Source: Chara braunii (Eukaryota; Streptophyta; Charophyceae; Charales; Characeae). From it: DNA of 27,342 nt. The DNA lies in contig BFEA01000204.1 in NCBI GenBank assembly GCA_003427395.1, positions 1,067,754 through 1,095,095 of the forward strand. Reading direction: 5' to 3'. The notes under the pieces were generated by a model that saw only the letters and a list, made by a program, of their open reading frames with translations, had not been told where the DNA came from and made no database searches. Positions 9,901-17,668 of the stretch are shown here, one piece after another (position 1 is the stretch's first letter; every line of letters begins with the position of its first letter). The translations under genes and the position numbers were made by a program.

Positions 9901-11183
9901 AGCTCCCGGACAACTCCGAACTAAAAGCAGATGCCAGCCAGGGTTCCTTTGGAAGATCCTGGATAGAAAAAGGCATTATTCAACTTAAGAACATCTGGGA
10001 CACACAGACCAACGATTGGATTCCCCTTGAGAGACTGAGGTCCCTGCTTCCGAGGGTACACAACTTAGCGGCAAACTACGTAAAGATAAAGTCGGCCATC
10101 CCTTCCCATCGGATTTCGGCTCTTAGACCAGCAGCGGGTTGGCCCCCGGGCTCATGGCTAATAGACCCAAGAGATCCCGACACCTTCTGGAAAATACTGG
10201 GGCTGGATCTCAGATCAGGTATTAAAGCCCAAAAATGGCAAGTAGTGCGGAGAATAAGCCAAGATGGGATGCTGAAATACTGTGAAGAATCGCTTATCAA
10301 CCACCCGGAAGTCTGGGAAGAAGCCAGGGTACACGAAATGCCCGGTAATAAGAAGCCAACCTGCAGGGCCCTGCCACTGAGGACAGATTCACTGAGCGTT
10401 GAACCTCTAAACTACGGATGGAACTCTCCCCTCATCCCCGGGGCTAATGCGCACCACAAGGGGCAGATCCCATTGATGAGATACAGACCTAGGACAGGAG
10501 TCCTCACCCTGAGGAGTAAACTGAAAAAGAATCCTCTAGGGACTGTTAAGAAAATGCTGGCCCAACAACAAGTAGCGCAAGTGGAAGACACTGACTTGTA
10601 TAACCTGTGGAAGTTCCTGAAGAAAATGCCATCCCAAAGAAACGCAGCAATCTTGTGGCTCCAACCATTACAGGTTACAGCCACAGCAGTCTGGCTCAAC
10701 TCAAAAGGCATGAAAATAACTGTAACATGTGCAGGTTGTAACTGGGCATGGGAATCAGCCCCACACCTATGGCTCCATTGTCCTCACTCGCAGGTGGTCT
10801 GGGAGTGGTGGAAGGAGAGATGGAGACTGCTAGGACTTCAAGACAGCACATGGACAGACAAATTTATCCTTCAAGGCATACATGACGGGTCCGGCTCATC
10901 TTCAAGCGGCCCTAAGTACATGGCGAATATCTGCAGAGGAATTCTTCTGGAAGCCATATGGTGGAGGAGGAACCAACTCCTCTTCAAGAACGAGAGACAG
11001 AATATCCATCATGTGTTCAACAGAATACTTGCTGAGATCCGTATCACAATCCAGGCAGACTGGCGATCCAAAAGCCGTTCTTGGTTCACGAAAACCTGGG
11101 CACACGAGAGGTCTTGGGCCTCAATCGCTGAGGGGGACAGACTTTTATTGGCCGAGTGGCTTCTAAAGAGCAGAACGCAGTAA
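6927..11183 (+). CDS. LINE ORF2: APE endonuclease, reverse transcriptase, zinc finger
   Basis: This 1418-residue polyprotein nicks target DNA and copies the LINE RNA from that nick. Residues 8-240 form the APE-type endonuclease: N14 in SSNIRGLG, E46 in LQETK, D148 and N150 in GDWN, and the S-D-H motif at 237-239. The reverse transcriptase covers about 465-770, with RNYRPISVLN, EQGAFVKGRS, the motif A aspartates D616 and D622 in DMEKAYD, RQGCPLAPLL, and motif C as LADD (717-720) rather than the usual F/YADD. Near the C-terminus C1268-x2-C1271-x8-H1280-x4-C1285 matches the zf-RVT finger of plant LINEs, followed by Trp-rich sequence. No RNase H domain was recognised. No stop interrupts the frame. 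The first ATG (6927) is chosen; the next codon is also Met. Confidence 0.95.
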   Translation: MMVLPNRIKVVSSNIRGLGETSNREKRSRFNSWVYNDNPHIVCLQETKLNSEKIANSNRWWTGPQFWAPADGTKGGVAILIHKDLEVEVLDSFYDPKGRWIWVKLVVEEEDWAIMTVYAPVEYSERTNFFASLPTFILDVENLIIVGDWNSTLNTGLDSPSPTPIRADAVMLSALMESQCMTNVFRTLNPESPGHTWYGPKPASHVNPPSRRLDFFLARGVVWDRCSWCDLLNEHLSDHYPVAMEIIAKDQFDRVRPPFRLNTSILKDPGIPNWVKDQISRWMEAKDLFSNEQAWAETGLGILTAALKVFSRMKAANRNWTETCTKKAIKEAESNMGKNPFSDHFWSMKRMENVAALETLELKKQKDWLTWLKIRGLVGFDRMTKETFRSLILRQAKPTLRELHHPFNLQEPLATSTEVMCSYAKDYFMDIVSTRRPLDPHDRDLSTSSRFWEGIPSSVLPNTKAALDQLFTTQELLQAAKNMATGKCPAIDGLPVELFLCAWEAFGPFLCQIFNSTLSSGELPKGWLKGVISLLYKKGDKREVRNYRPISVLNVAYKILAKALAMRLVDVLPDLIGIEQGAFVKGRSIFDNIVSTIQALEVLAEDKVNVAVLLLDMEKAYDKVGWSFVFTSLAKMGFGKGFCTWVKAMYTEATSVVLVNGRLSPSFPLTRSLRQGCPLAPLLFVPQLEVLMHNIRTNDAIAGLSIPHSIQWKGGALADDLTIACANTVPSFQALREVLDEYCHLSEASINWEKSAFLLPDPYEICVDWGLQKVPSNSSDRFLGIQVSLSNCAATQDAILVEKVTARIMGWARNFRLSLFGRALVISTAAFSILWFPLTVHLLGEEAYRKIKYVAARYLWKPSATDLQGYLSKVAWDSICFPREQGGLGILDPGQQNLALLAKWPILAIQDTKLKHWRAFAEFILMREWNLSHPTHVWLCFFIKSFYNRQIKSPIWKSIITAWNKVHPTRIAEPNTKTEILNQIILGNDLIKLPDNSELKADASQGSFGRSWIEKGIIQLKNIWDTQTNDWIPLERLRSLLPRVHNLAANYVKIKSAIPSHRISALRPAAGWPPGSWLIDPRDPDTFWKILGLDLRSGIKAQKWQVVRRISQDGMLKYCEESLINHPEVWEEARVHEMPGNKKPTCRALPLRTDSLSVEPLNYGWNSPLIPGANAHHKGQIPLMRYRPRTGVLTLRSKLKKNPLGTVKKMLAQQQVAQVEDTDLYNLWKFLKKMPSQRNAAILWLQPLQVTATAVWLNSKGMKITVTCAGCNWAWESAPHLWLHCPHSQVVWEWWKERWRLLGLQDSTWTDKFILQGIHDGSGSSSSGPKYMANICRGILLEAIWWRRNQLLFKNERQNIHHVFNRILAEIRITIQADWRSKSRSWFTKTWAHERSWASIAEGDRLLLAEWLLKSRTQ

Positions 11184-11450
11184 GCCTGGACAATTCTAGC
11201 TTCAGACTTCCTAGGTTCTTTGGATAGATATTTCCTTCCTTTATTGCTGTTTGAGCTTTTTTAATCCAGTTGATTATTTTTTCTAAAAGCAGTTGCTTTA
11301 AGGGACGCTGGACCCGGTTTCCAGCACAAGCCTAAGCTGGGTAACGGCCCCAGTTTTTCCTCCGGGTTGTCATGTTGAGGTTTTCCCGGCCTCTATATCC
11401 TTTGGAAATAAAGCAATTGCTTTCAAAAAAAGAAAAAAAAAGAAAAAAAA
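11184..11450 (+). other. LINE 3' UTR and A-rich tail
   Basis: About 240 bp follow the ORF2 stop, with AATAAA at 11406-11411 and the tail from 11425. The tail is not pure poly(A): it is A7-G-A9-G-A8. Confidence 0.85.
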
Positions 11451-11462
11451 CTTCAGAGGGGG
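11448..11462 (+). repeat. LINE target-site duplication, right copy
   Basis: The right partner of 2315-2329. The sequence right of it (GATTCCGC and so on) should therefore have been contiguous with 2300-2329 before the LINE inserted. Confidence 0.85.
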
Positions 11463-11591
11463 GATTCCGCTCTACCCACATCTTGTAGGGCTAGTTTAGC
11501 ATACATGTGAACTGTCAGGGTTTTTTCGCAAATTTTCGCAAGAAAGGGAAAAAGGGACCTTACAAGCATCCTTTTTCCTTCAAATTCGACT

Positions 11592-11734
11592 ACAACGGTT
11601 GGGCGTTATCTTCGTAGCCAGAGGGCATGCTCACTGCTCAAGACCGGTAGGTGATGCCCCCACTTGGCCTTTCCAGATGAATGTACCCTAAAAGGCGGGA
11701 AGGTGCATTCATGAGAGCCTACCGCCACCGTTGT
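11592..11734. repeat. Imperfect foldback, possible old MITE
   Basis: ACAACGGT at 11592 pairs with ACCGTTGT at 11727. Inside it, ATGAATGTACC (11677-11687) pairs with GGTGCATTCAT (11702-11712) around a 14-nt loop. No target duplication was found. The rest of 11463-11800 holds nothing recognisable. Confidence 0.35.
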
Positions 11735-11800
11735 GGGAGTATGAGTATGTCGTGAGAGCAGCCCCGGAGAGTGGCAACGAATAGAAGCGACGGCTCATCG

Positions 11801-11916
11801 CCTACCGTCTTCACCCGAATACAAAGTACGGTCATTAATTATAGCTGTATCTGGGGCGATTTCGAGTCTAGATACAGCGATAATACCGTACGTTGTAGTC
11901 GGGTGAAGAAGGTAGG
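11801..11916. mobile_element. Hairpin MITE, copy 1 (about 300 bp upstream of the Sm G start)
   Basis: A foldback of about 116 bp: CCTACCGTCTTCACCCG at the left pairs with CGGGTGAAGAAGGTAGG at the right, and complementarity continues inwards (AAGTACGGTCATTA, then GCTGTATCT against AGATACAGC). A related copy is at 26406-26512. No convincing target duplication is visible, so the superfamily is not assigned. Confidence 0.75.
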
Positions 11917-12212
11917 CAGCGCTGCGGGGTTAGTTGTTTCGCAGCCGCCGCTGGGCACGAGACGAGGGCAGGCGGCACGTTCTCGGTGGTGTACTGAGAT
12001 GCACTCTCTCCAACTTGCGCGTGGGAAAACGGAAAGCCCTGTTCGCTCTCCTTCGTCGTGCCATTCCTTTCCATCTTCAGAGGACCGTTGCTGGCGTCCA
12101 TTACAATTCACTCCTCTACCATCTCCCTTGGTGGACTTGGCTTTCTCTTTGGCTTCTCTTTGGCTTCTCTTTCTTTGTGTGAGAGCGAGGGAAGGATCAA
12201 CTTTCTGCCAAC
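11917..12212 (+). promoter_or_regulatory. Probable promoter and 5' UTR of the Sm G gene
   Basis: No convincing TATA box is visible. The last 75 bp before the start codon are pyrimidine rich, with three near-identical TTGGCTTCTCTT-like repeats (12138-12171). The ATG context is CCAACATGA, with A at -3. Confidence 0.4.
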
Positions 12213-12449
12213 ATGAGCAGGTCAGGCCAGCCCCCGGATCTGAAGAAGTACATGGACAAGAAACTGAACATCAAACTCAATGCCAACCGGACAGTGGTTG
12301 GCGTCCTCAGGGGCTTTGATCAGTTCATGAATCTTGTCGTTGACAGTACCATAGAGGTTGTTGGCAATGAGAGGAACGAGATCGGTATGGTGGTCATACG
12401 CGGTAACAGTGTCGTGATGATCGAAGCTTTGGAGAAGATTGGCTCGTAA
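12213..12449 (+). CDS. SNRPG: Small nuclear ribonucleoprotein G (Sm G)
   Basis: A 78-residue protein, full length for Sm G. In the family, Sm G joins B, D1, D2, D3, E and F in the seven-membered ring that clamps the U-rich Sm site of U1, U2, U4 and U5 snRNAs; the ring assembles in the cytoplasm and works in nuclear pre-mRNA splicing. The N-terminal helix is [17 protein letters not shown]. The Sm1 motif (about residues 14-48) includes [11 protein letters not shown], with the RNA-contacting F35-x2-F38-M39-N40 region. The Sm2 motif (57-71) includes V-I-R-G-N, where RGN is the second RNA contact. The variable loop between them is short, as in Sm G. LSm7 is the closest alternative, but the length and N-terminus fit Sm G better. 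The coding region has no intron. The next gene, a helicase, lies 1.6 kb downstream on the same strand. Confidence 0.93.
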   Translation: MSRSGQPPDLKKYMDKKLNIKLNANRTVVGVLRGFDQFMNLVVDSTIEVVGNERNEIGMVVIRGNSVVMIEALEKIGS

Positions 12450-12927
12450 TGTCATCCTTCCATCATTGCTCCCCCTTTCCTTTCGTCTGCAAAACTAATG
12501 GCGGCCTGCGGCGCTGATCCAAGGCTGCGGGAGAACTCCCATCACGAGCAGGAGGGAGTAATGATCTTTCTGAAGTCCGTGTGAGTGGGCAGCACGCCAC
12601 CTGGCGGCGGAATTGAAGTTTGTCAAATGGGCTGCGGGTCGGCAGGGGGGAAGGGGAATTGATTGATGGATGGAGTGACATGTTGGCCGATCAGTTTTTT
12701 GCATATTTGGCGGGGGATGGACTCTGCGGGTCAGAGGGGCTGTGAGGGGTCGGTTGAACTGATTGATGGATTGAGTGAGGGGTTGGTTGGTCGGCTGATG
12801 GGTTTTCCACTTTTGGCAAGGGAAGAGGACGTTGGAGGTTGGGGGATGTTTGCCACCGTAGTATCGCAGAGCGAAGTGGAGTGTGGATCGAGGTAGGCAT
12901 CGACTGAGTGATTGATCGTCATTGGCC

Positions 12928-12996
12928 TGATTGATTGATTGATTGATTGCTTGGTTGATTGCTTGGTTGATTGCTTGGTTGATTGCTTGGTTGATT
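12928..12996 (+). repeat. GATT microsatellite followed by a 12-bp minisatellite
   Basis: A run of five TGAT/GATT units passes into four perfect copies of GCTTGGTTGATT (12949-12996). The 12-mer is itself a GATT/GGTT derivative, and the surrounding 12660-12930 is cryptically rich in the same motif. Confidence 0.9.
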
Positions 12997-13221
12997 GGCT
13001 GGATGCAAGACTTGGCAAAAGAACAATCGGCTTAGGAGGGCGGCATGTTGATGGTGAGAATGATGGGCAATTTTTGTTATCGTCGTCGTGTCTTCTGTGG
13101 TGAGGGTTCTAGAAATTGAACCATTTTGTCGAGCTTAATCATTTTGTTGTTTTTGTCGTTACTAATCTTCAGGGTCCTTTGCTTCAAAAGTTCTTCGGAA
13201 TTTTCAATTCGTGTCGGATCT

Positions 13222-13265
13222 CTTTGCCTCTGCTTTGCCTCTGCTTTGCCTCTGCTTTGCCTCTG
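13222..13265 (+). repeat. Four perfect copies of an 11-bp unit
   Basis: CTTTGCCTCTG is repeated four times with no mismatch. The unit is not a multiple of three and lies in noncoding sequence. Confidence 0.9.
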
Positions 13266-13430
13266 CATTCGCAGTGCCGAACACATCTTGGTGAAATAGA
13301 AGAGCTCACTTTGACGAGTACAAATTACAGCATATTTTTCGTCGTAAAACAGGAGGAAAACAAAATTCATACAGTTTCTCTTGTTCCCCTGGCGTTTTGC
13401 TCTTTCCCTCTGGCCTGGGTTGCCCTCCCC

Positions 13431-13431
<1 letters not shown>

Positions 13432-13463
<32 letters not shown>
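13432..13463 (+). repeat. Poly(C) run of 32 bases
   Basis: An uninterrupted C homopolymer followed by an ambiguous base at 13467. The length should be treated as unreliable. Confidence 0.9.
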
Positions 13464-13465
<2 letters not shown>

Positions 13466-14049
13466 TNCCCTCTCTGCCCGGCCGTGTATCCTTTGCTTAA
13501 GACATGAACGTCGAAAGGTTTGTTTGATTTGATATGGGAACATTTGGGAATGCATGCTATGCTGCCCTCGTCACGATCTGGCCTGCTATCACTCCTCACG
13601 ACTGGACTCTGTTCTCGACAGTGCCATCTCTCGCGGTCTACGGGGTTTCTATATTTTTTTCCTTCTGGGGAAAATAGGTAAATAATAGGGCGGCGGCAGT
13701 TCTTTATGCTTTGCCGTGAGACGTGTTTTCACTCGGATACGTTTAAGCGATCCGATTTTCTCAGGACACAGATCTTTTGCGTTCCTATCAAATCATCACC
13801 TTACGAGCCGCCACGTGTCCTCGGTAGTACTAGACAGTAGAATACGTGTTAGGAACGGCAGAGAAGTGAAGCTCAGGGCCGGCTGTGTTGGTGCAAGTGT
13901 AGCACTTGGCCTTAGTCTGGGTTGTGTTTTGTCAGGAGATTACGTGTCAGGAAGGGAAGAGCATCGACGCTCACTCAGGGTGCCAGGTAGTCTGGGTTGT
14001 GCTTTGTGAGGGAGTTGTGTTTTTTGTGCAACACGTAAAGAATTTCAAG

Positions 14050-16758
14050 ATGGTTGCGACGATTGAAGATTTGCGGGCACAGAGGAAGCTGCTGCCTATT
14101 GCTTGTGCAGAAGGGAGGATCGTAGAAGAGTTAAAGAAGCACGATATGCTGATTATTGTCGGAGAAACGGGGAGCGGGAAGACGACCCAAGTTCCTCAGT
14201 TCCTTCTCTCTGCGGGTTTCGGCCGCTCCGGACGAATGATAGGCGTGACGCAGCCGAGGCGAGTTGCTGCCATTTCGGTCGCGTCTCGTGTCGCGGCTGA
14301 GATGGGTGTACATGTAGGGGGTAAGGTCGGTTATTCCATTCGTTTCGAGGACGTAACGTCGCCAGCAACGGCGATAAAGTATATGACTGACGGCATGCTT
14401 CTGAGGGAGATTTTGTTGGATCGCAGTCTTTCCAAGTACTCTGTCATCATCGTCGACGAAGCCCACGAGCGGACGGTCAATACCGATGTGCTCTTTGGGC
14501 TGTTGAAGAAGCTGATGATGGAGCAAAGCTCCTTGCCTGGTTCGGGGGAAAGAGGGGAGGGTAATGCAGCAGCAGCAGTAAACTCGGCGGCGGCGGCGGC
14601 GGTTGCGGGCAAGGACAAGGACAAAAAAATGGCCGCTAGGGGAGAGGGGGGGGTGTTGTGCGAGGGAGACCTGGGAAGGAAGGGCGACGAGGAGGGAGAG
14701 GAGAGGAACACGCAGAAGAACGCGAAGAAGAATAAGAAGTGGAAGGGCGAAGAGGAGGAAGAGGAGGAGAAGGGAGCAGGAGAGAAAAGGAACACGCAGA
14801 AGGAAGCTAAGAAGCAGAAGAAAAAGTTGAAGCGAGAAGAGGAGGAAAAGGAGGAGATGAAGGGAGGTAAAGGTAGGGGGGATGAGGGTGGTGCAATTGA
14901 CGAACAGCAGGACGTTAACGGCAGGCGCCGCGATGTGACGGTCGGCGGCGGGAAGCGGCGCGTCGCTCCTCTGAAGCTGATTATCATGTCGGCCACTTTG
15001 GAGGTGGGCCGTTTTGCAGAGTTCTTCGCCGGTGCAAGGATTCTCCACGTGGAGGGAAGGCAGCATCCTGTGGAGACCCTGTATACCGCCAAGCCGATGG
15101 AAGATTACTTGGACGCGGCGATGGTCACGGCGATGCAGGTTCACCTTCGCGAGGCTCCAGGCGACGTCTTGGTTTTCTTGACCGGTCAAGAGGAGATCGA
15201 GTCGTTGGAGAGGACGCTGAAGGAGAAGGCCCGCTCGATGGCCGAGCTACGGAACATGGTCGTTGTGTCCATGTATGCCGCCATGCCAAGCGAGCAGCAG
15301 ATGCGAGTTTTCGATCCGGTCCCAGCTGGACATCGAAAGGTCGTTCTGGCGACCAACATCGCCGAGACGTCCCTAACCATCCCGGGGATTCGCTACGTGA
15401 TCGACCCCGGGCTGGTGAAAGCTCGAGCATACGATCCGAAGGTGGGCGTGGAATCGTTGATCATTGTGCCTGTGTCGAAGGCGCAAGCAAGGCAGCGGGC
15501 AGGACGAGCGGGGCGCGAGGCCCCTGGCAAGTGTTACCGCCTCTACGTGGAGGAGGATTTCTCTCAGCTGGAAGACTCCACAGTTCCGGAGATCCGACGG
15601 TGCAGCTTGGCGAGCGTCATCTTGCAGCTGAAAGCCCTCGGGATCGACGACGTCTTAGGGTTCGACTTGATGGATAAACCCCCGCGGGCGGCGATCGTGT
15701 GGTCGTTGGAACAGCTCTACGTTCTAGGCGCCCTCACGAACGAAGGCCGGCTGTCCCATCCTATCGGCCAGCAGATGTCGCAGTTGCCTCTGGAGCCGCT
15801 GTACTCCAAGGCAATCCTGACGGCGGCTAATCACCGCTGCATTGAGGAGATGATAACCGCTGTGGCGATGCTGTCCGTCGACTCCATCTTCTACAGTCCC
15901 AAGGAGAAGCAGGCGCAGGCGCTGGCGGCGAAGAGGCGGTTCGTGAGCAAGGATGGAGACCACCTCACGCTTATAAACTTGTTCAGATCCTTCGTCGAAG
16001 AGGCTTGTCGGGGCTGTGAAGGTGGTCAAGGTCAAGGTCAAGATCTCCGTAGTAATCAGGATGAGAATCGGGATCGGGATCGGGGTTTTGAGAAACAGAA
16101 TAGTGAAGAGGAGGAGGAGGAGGAAGAGGACGGGGAGGGGAGGAAGAAGAGCGGGACTCGCAAGGGTGGACGGCGAGATCGTGCTCATCTTCCCACCTCT
16201 CGCGTTGACGTGGATGTGGGAGGGGCAGGAGGAGGAGGAGGAGGAGGAGAAATGAGTGCAGTGCCGCATAAACAGCAGCAGCAGCAGCGGTACGGTAAGC
16301 GCAAGCGGAGCAAAGGTGCTGAAGAGGCCATAGTGACTTGGTGCCGTCAGCACTTCGTGCATGCTAGGGCTCTGCGTAAAGCCCTGGACGTTCGGAACCA
16401 GTTGCGAGGGTACTGTGAGGGTATGGGTTTAAGTCTGACGTCCTGTGGCGAGGACTTGACCGCGTTCAGGCGATGTTTAGCGGCGTCGTTCTTCCTGAAC
16501 GCGGCTTGCAGGCATCCAGATGGAACGTACAGGGCCTTGGGTAGTGGGCAGACGGTCTCCATCCACCCCTCGTCGGTCATGTTTGGCGGGAAACCCGATT
16601 GTGTTGTCTTCGACGAAATGGTCAGGACTAATAGGTTGTACATTCGCAACGTCTCCCGCATCGACTCACTTTGGTTGGTCGAGTTTGCTTCGCAGTATTA
16701 TAGAAGGAAACCCGTGACCAACCAATCCAACGGCCGGGGATTACAAGGGCGCCAGTAA
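14050..16758 (+). CDS. DHX33: DEAH-box RNA helicase, DHX33/DEAH10 type, with two charged insertions
   Basis: An SF2 helicase that would use ATP to remodel RNA or RNPs; family members act in the nucleus and nucleolus. 902 residues from ATG 14050, against about 700 usual. I chose this start because conserved sequence begins with it and the context CAAGATGG is strong; an in-frame ATG at 13906 would add 48 unusual residues. Motifs: I GETGSGKTT 38-46, Ia TQPRR 67-71, II DEAH 136-139, III SATL 314-317, IV FLTGQ 376-380, V ATNIAETS 434-441, VI QRAGRAGR 482-489, then the HA2 region (about 540-650) and the OB fold (about 790-890, ending YYRRK). DEAH and SAT are normally about 35-40 residues apart; here 178, because of a Gly/Ala then Lys/Glu-rich insert (about 160-305). 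A second insert (about 653-755) splits HA2 from the OB fold. The coding region is intronless. DHX33/DEAH10 fits better than the Prp22/Prp43 helicases. Confidence 0.88.
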   Translation: MVATIEDLRAQRKLLPIACAEGRIVEELKKHDMLIIVGETGSGKTTQVPQFLLSAGFGRSGRMIGVTQPRRVAAISVASRVAAEMGVHVGGKVGYSIRFEDVTSPATAIKYMTDGMLLREILLDRSLSKYSVIIVDEAHERTVNTDVLFGLLKKLMMEQSSLPGSGERGEGNAAAAVNSAAAAAVAGKDKDKKMAARGEGGVLCEGDLGRKGDEEGEERNTQKNAKKNKKWKGEEEEEEEKGAGEKRNTQKEAKKQKKKLKREEEEKEEMKGGKGRGDEGGAIDEQQDVNGRRRDVTVGGGKRRVAPLKLIIMSATLEVGRFAEFFAGARILHVEGRQHPVETLYTAKPMEDYLDAAMVTAMQVHLREAPGDVLVFLTGQEEIESLERTLKEKARSMAELRNMVVVSMYAAMPSEQQMRVFDPVPAGHRKVVLATNIAETSLTIPGIRYVIDPGLVKARAYDPKVGVESLIIVPVSKAQARQRAGRAGREAPGKCYRLYVEEDFSQLEDSTVPEIRRCSLASVILQLKALGIDDVLGFDLMDKPPRAAIVWSLEQLYVLGALTNEGRLSHPIGQQMSQLPLEPLYSKAILTAANHRCIEEMITAVAMLSVDSIFYSPKEKQAQALAAKRRFVSKDGDHLTLINLFRSFVEEACRGCEGGQGQGQDLRSNQDENRDRDRGFEKQNSEEEEEEEEDGEGRKKSGTRKGGRRDRAHLPTSRVDVDVGGAGGGGGGGEMSAVPHKQQQQQRYGKRKRSKGAEEAIVTWCRQHFVHARALRKALDVRNQLRGYCEGMGLSLTSCGEDLTAFRRCLAASFFLNAACRHPDGTYRALGSGQTVSIHPSSVMFGGKPDCVVFDEMVRTNRLYIRNVSRIDSLWLVEFASQYYRRKPVTNQSNGRGLQGRQ

Positions 16759-16822
16759 ACGAAAGAACAATACACATTGATATCTGCTCCCTCGAAATAA
16801 AGAAGAAACTGTTAATAAGTGC

Positions 16823-16862
<40 letters not shown>
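16759..16862 (+). other. Helicase 3' UTR with AATAAA and a TG microsatellite
   Basis: AATAAA lies at 16796-16801, about 40 bp after the stop. An 18-unit TG run (16827-16862) follows, then an impure GT/CG stretch to about 16895. Confidence 0.6.
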
Positions 16863-16864
<2 letters not shown>

Positions 16865-17389
16865 TTTTGTGTGTGTGTGCGCGTGTGCGTGTGCGGCCGT
16901 ACGGACTCTCGCATTTTATATCTCGTTGGATGTTCCGTGGGTGTAAAGCAGGAGGAGCTTTCCCTTTTCTGAAGGAGCTTTTATTATGTATGTTTTGTCT
17001 GGTATTAGGTGTTATTTCGATGACATTGCGCTTTGGTCATTGTCAGTTTGTGTTTCCTCTTTGATGGTTGATTGTCCTGGAGTGAGTTCAAAGAAGCAGA
17101 GGGTACGTTTTGTTGATCTGAGGAAAGGCATCACCAGGGGGACGTTTGGACTTTGGTTTGGTTTTCAGCCAGTAGGTCATCTTGTTGCTAGTAATTGGAC
17201 TTCACAGTGAAAGGCTTAGCGACCTTGAAGTAACGAAGTGAAGTGTTACTTTTGCGTGTTTTCTCTTTCCTCCCCGCCGTCCCCCCTCCTCCATCTCCAC
17301 CCGCGCTTTAGGGTTTAGGGTGGTGGGGGAAGGTGGAGAAGGCCGATGAGTCGCACCTCCAGAAACTCAAGAGGAGAATCATAGCGGGC
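16863..17389. other. Noncoding stretch right of the helicase
   Basis: No gene or transposon is recognised. It contains two adjacent plant telomere-type units, TTTAGGGTTTAGGG, at 17307-17320. Short frames here have no recognisable domain. Confidence 0.5.
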
Positions 17390-17441
17390 CTTGCCCCCAT
17401 CGACTGTCGAAGTGCAGACTGGAGTTCGAGTCCAGATGCCA
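17390..17441 (+). mobile_element. tRNA-derived SINE head fragment
   Basis: GACTGTCGAAGTGCAGAC is followed by a B-box-like GAGTTCGAGTCCAG (17423-17436) inside a perfect T-arm stem (CTGGA/TCCAG). It aligns closely with the minus-strand SINE at 24139-24325 (CTGTTGAAATGCAGACC, then ATTCGAATCCAGATG). No acceptor stem could be closed, so I do not call a functional tRNA. Confidence 0.5.
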
Positions 17442-17668
17442 CTACGTGAGAAGGAAAGTGTATACAATTCCGCTCGCTATGTGCTCTCTGCTCATTCGTC
17501 TATTGACATTCAGGGCCTCGCCACACTACTCCCGACTTGGCCATTTTCGGGAGTGCAGCATCGCCACACCAGCTCCCGAGTTCAAGCTGTCAGATTGAAT
17601 TCGGGAGCTGTCAGAATGTGCCTCCCGGGAGCACTCCCGAACTCACCGCCTGCAAAGCTTTTTTTTTT

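Larger units (their letters stand above)
2330..11450 (+). mobile_element. Near-complete L1-type LINE retrotransposon
   Basis: A 9.1-kb non-LTR retrotransposon bounded by the AAACTTCAGAGGGGG duplication. In order it has a G-rich 5' end, a 2-kb 5' UTR with repeats, ORF1, ORF2, a 240-bp 3' UTR with an AATAAA-type signal, and an A-rich tail (11425-11450) with single G interruptions. No long terminal repeats are present. The EN-RT-zinc finger order and the separate ORF1 with a zinc knuckle fit the plant L1 group. ORF2 is open over 1418 codons, so the insertion is fairly young. ORF1 seems to have a frame break near its end, so this copy may not be fully competent. Confidence 0.93.
12450..14049 (+). 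other. Intergenic region between Sm G and the helicase, simple-repeat rich
   Basis: No gene is recognised. It contains the Sm G 3' UTR (no clear AATAAA seen), tandem repeats at 12928-12996 and 13222-13265, a 32-base C-run, and the helicase leader. A 20-bp direct repeat, TAGTCTGGGTTGTG(T/C)TTTGT, occurs at 13913 and 13988 in the probable helicase 5' UTR. Open frames across the C-run (both strands) are products of low complexity. Confidence 0.6.

Noticed and set aside
13116-13532. Long plus-strand frame and minus-strand counterparts across the poly(C) run.
   Set aside because: They consist largely of Pro or Gly homopolymer and simple repeats, with no domain.
13906-14049. Upstream in-frame ATG giving the helicase a 48-residue extension.
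   Set aside because: The extension is Val/Cys rich and unlike the family, while ATG 14050 has a strong context and starts the conserved sequence.
14131-15189. A 352-residue minus-strand frame opposite the helicase.
   Set aside because: It mirrors the helicase coding sequence, is Leu/Ser rich from the Lys/Glu insert, and has no domain.
17390-17441. Possible tRNA with a perfect T-arm.
   Set aside because: D-arm and acceptor stem are not visible, and the segment matches SINE heads elsewhere in the window.
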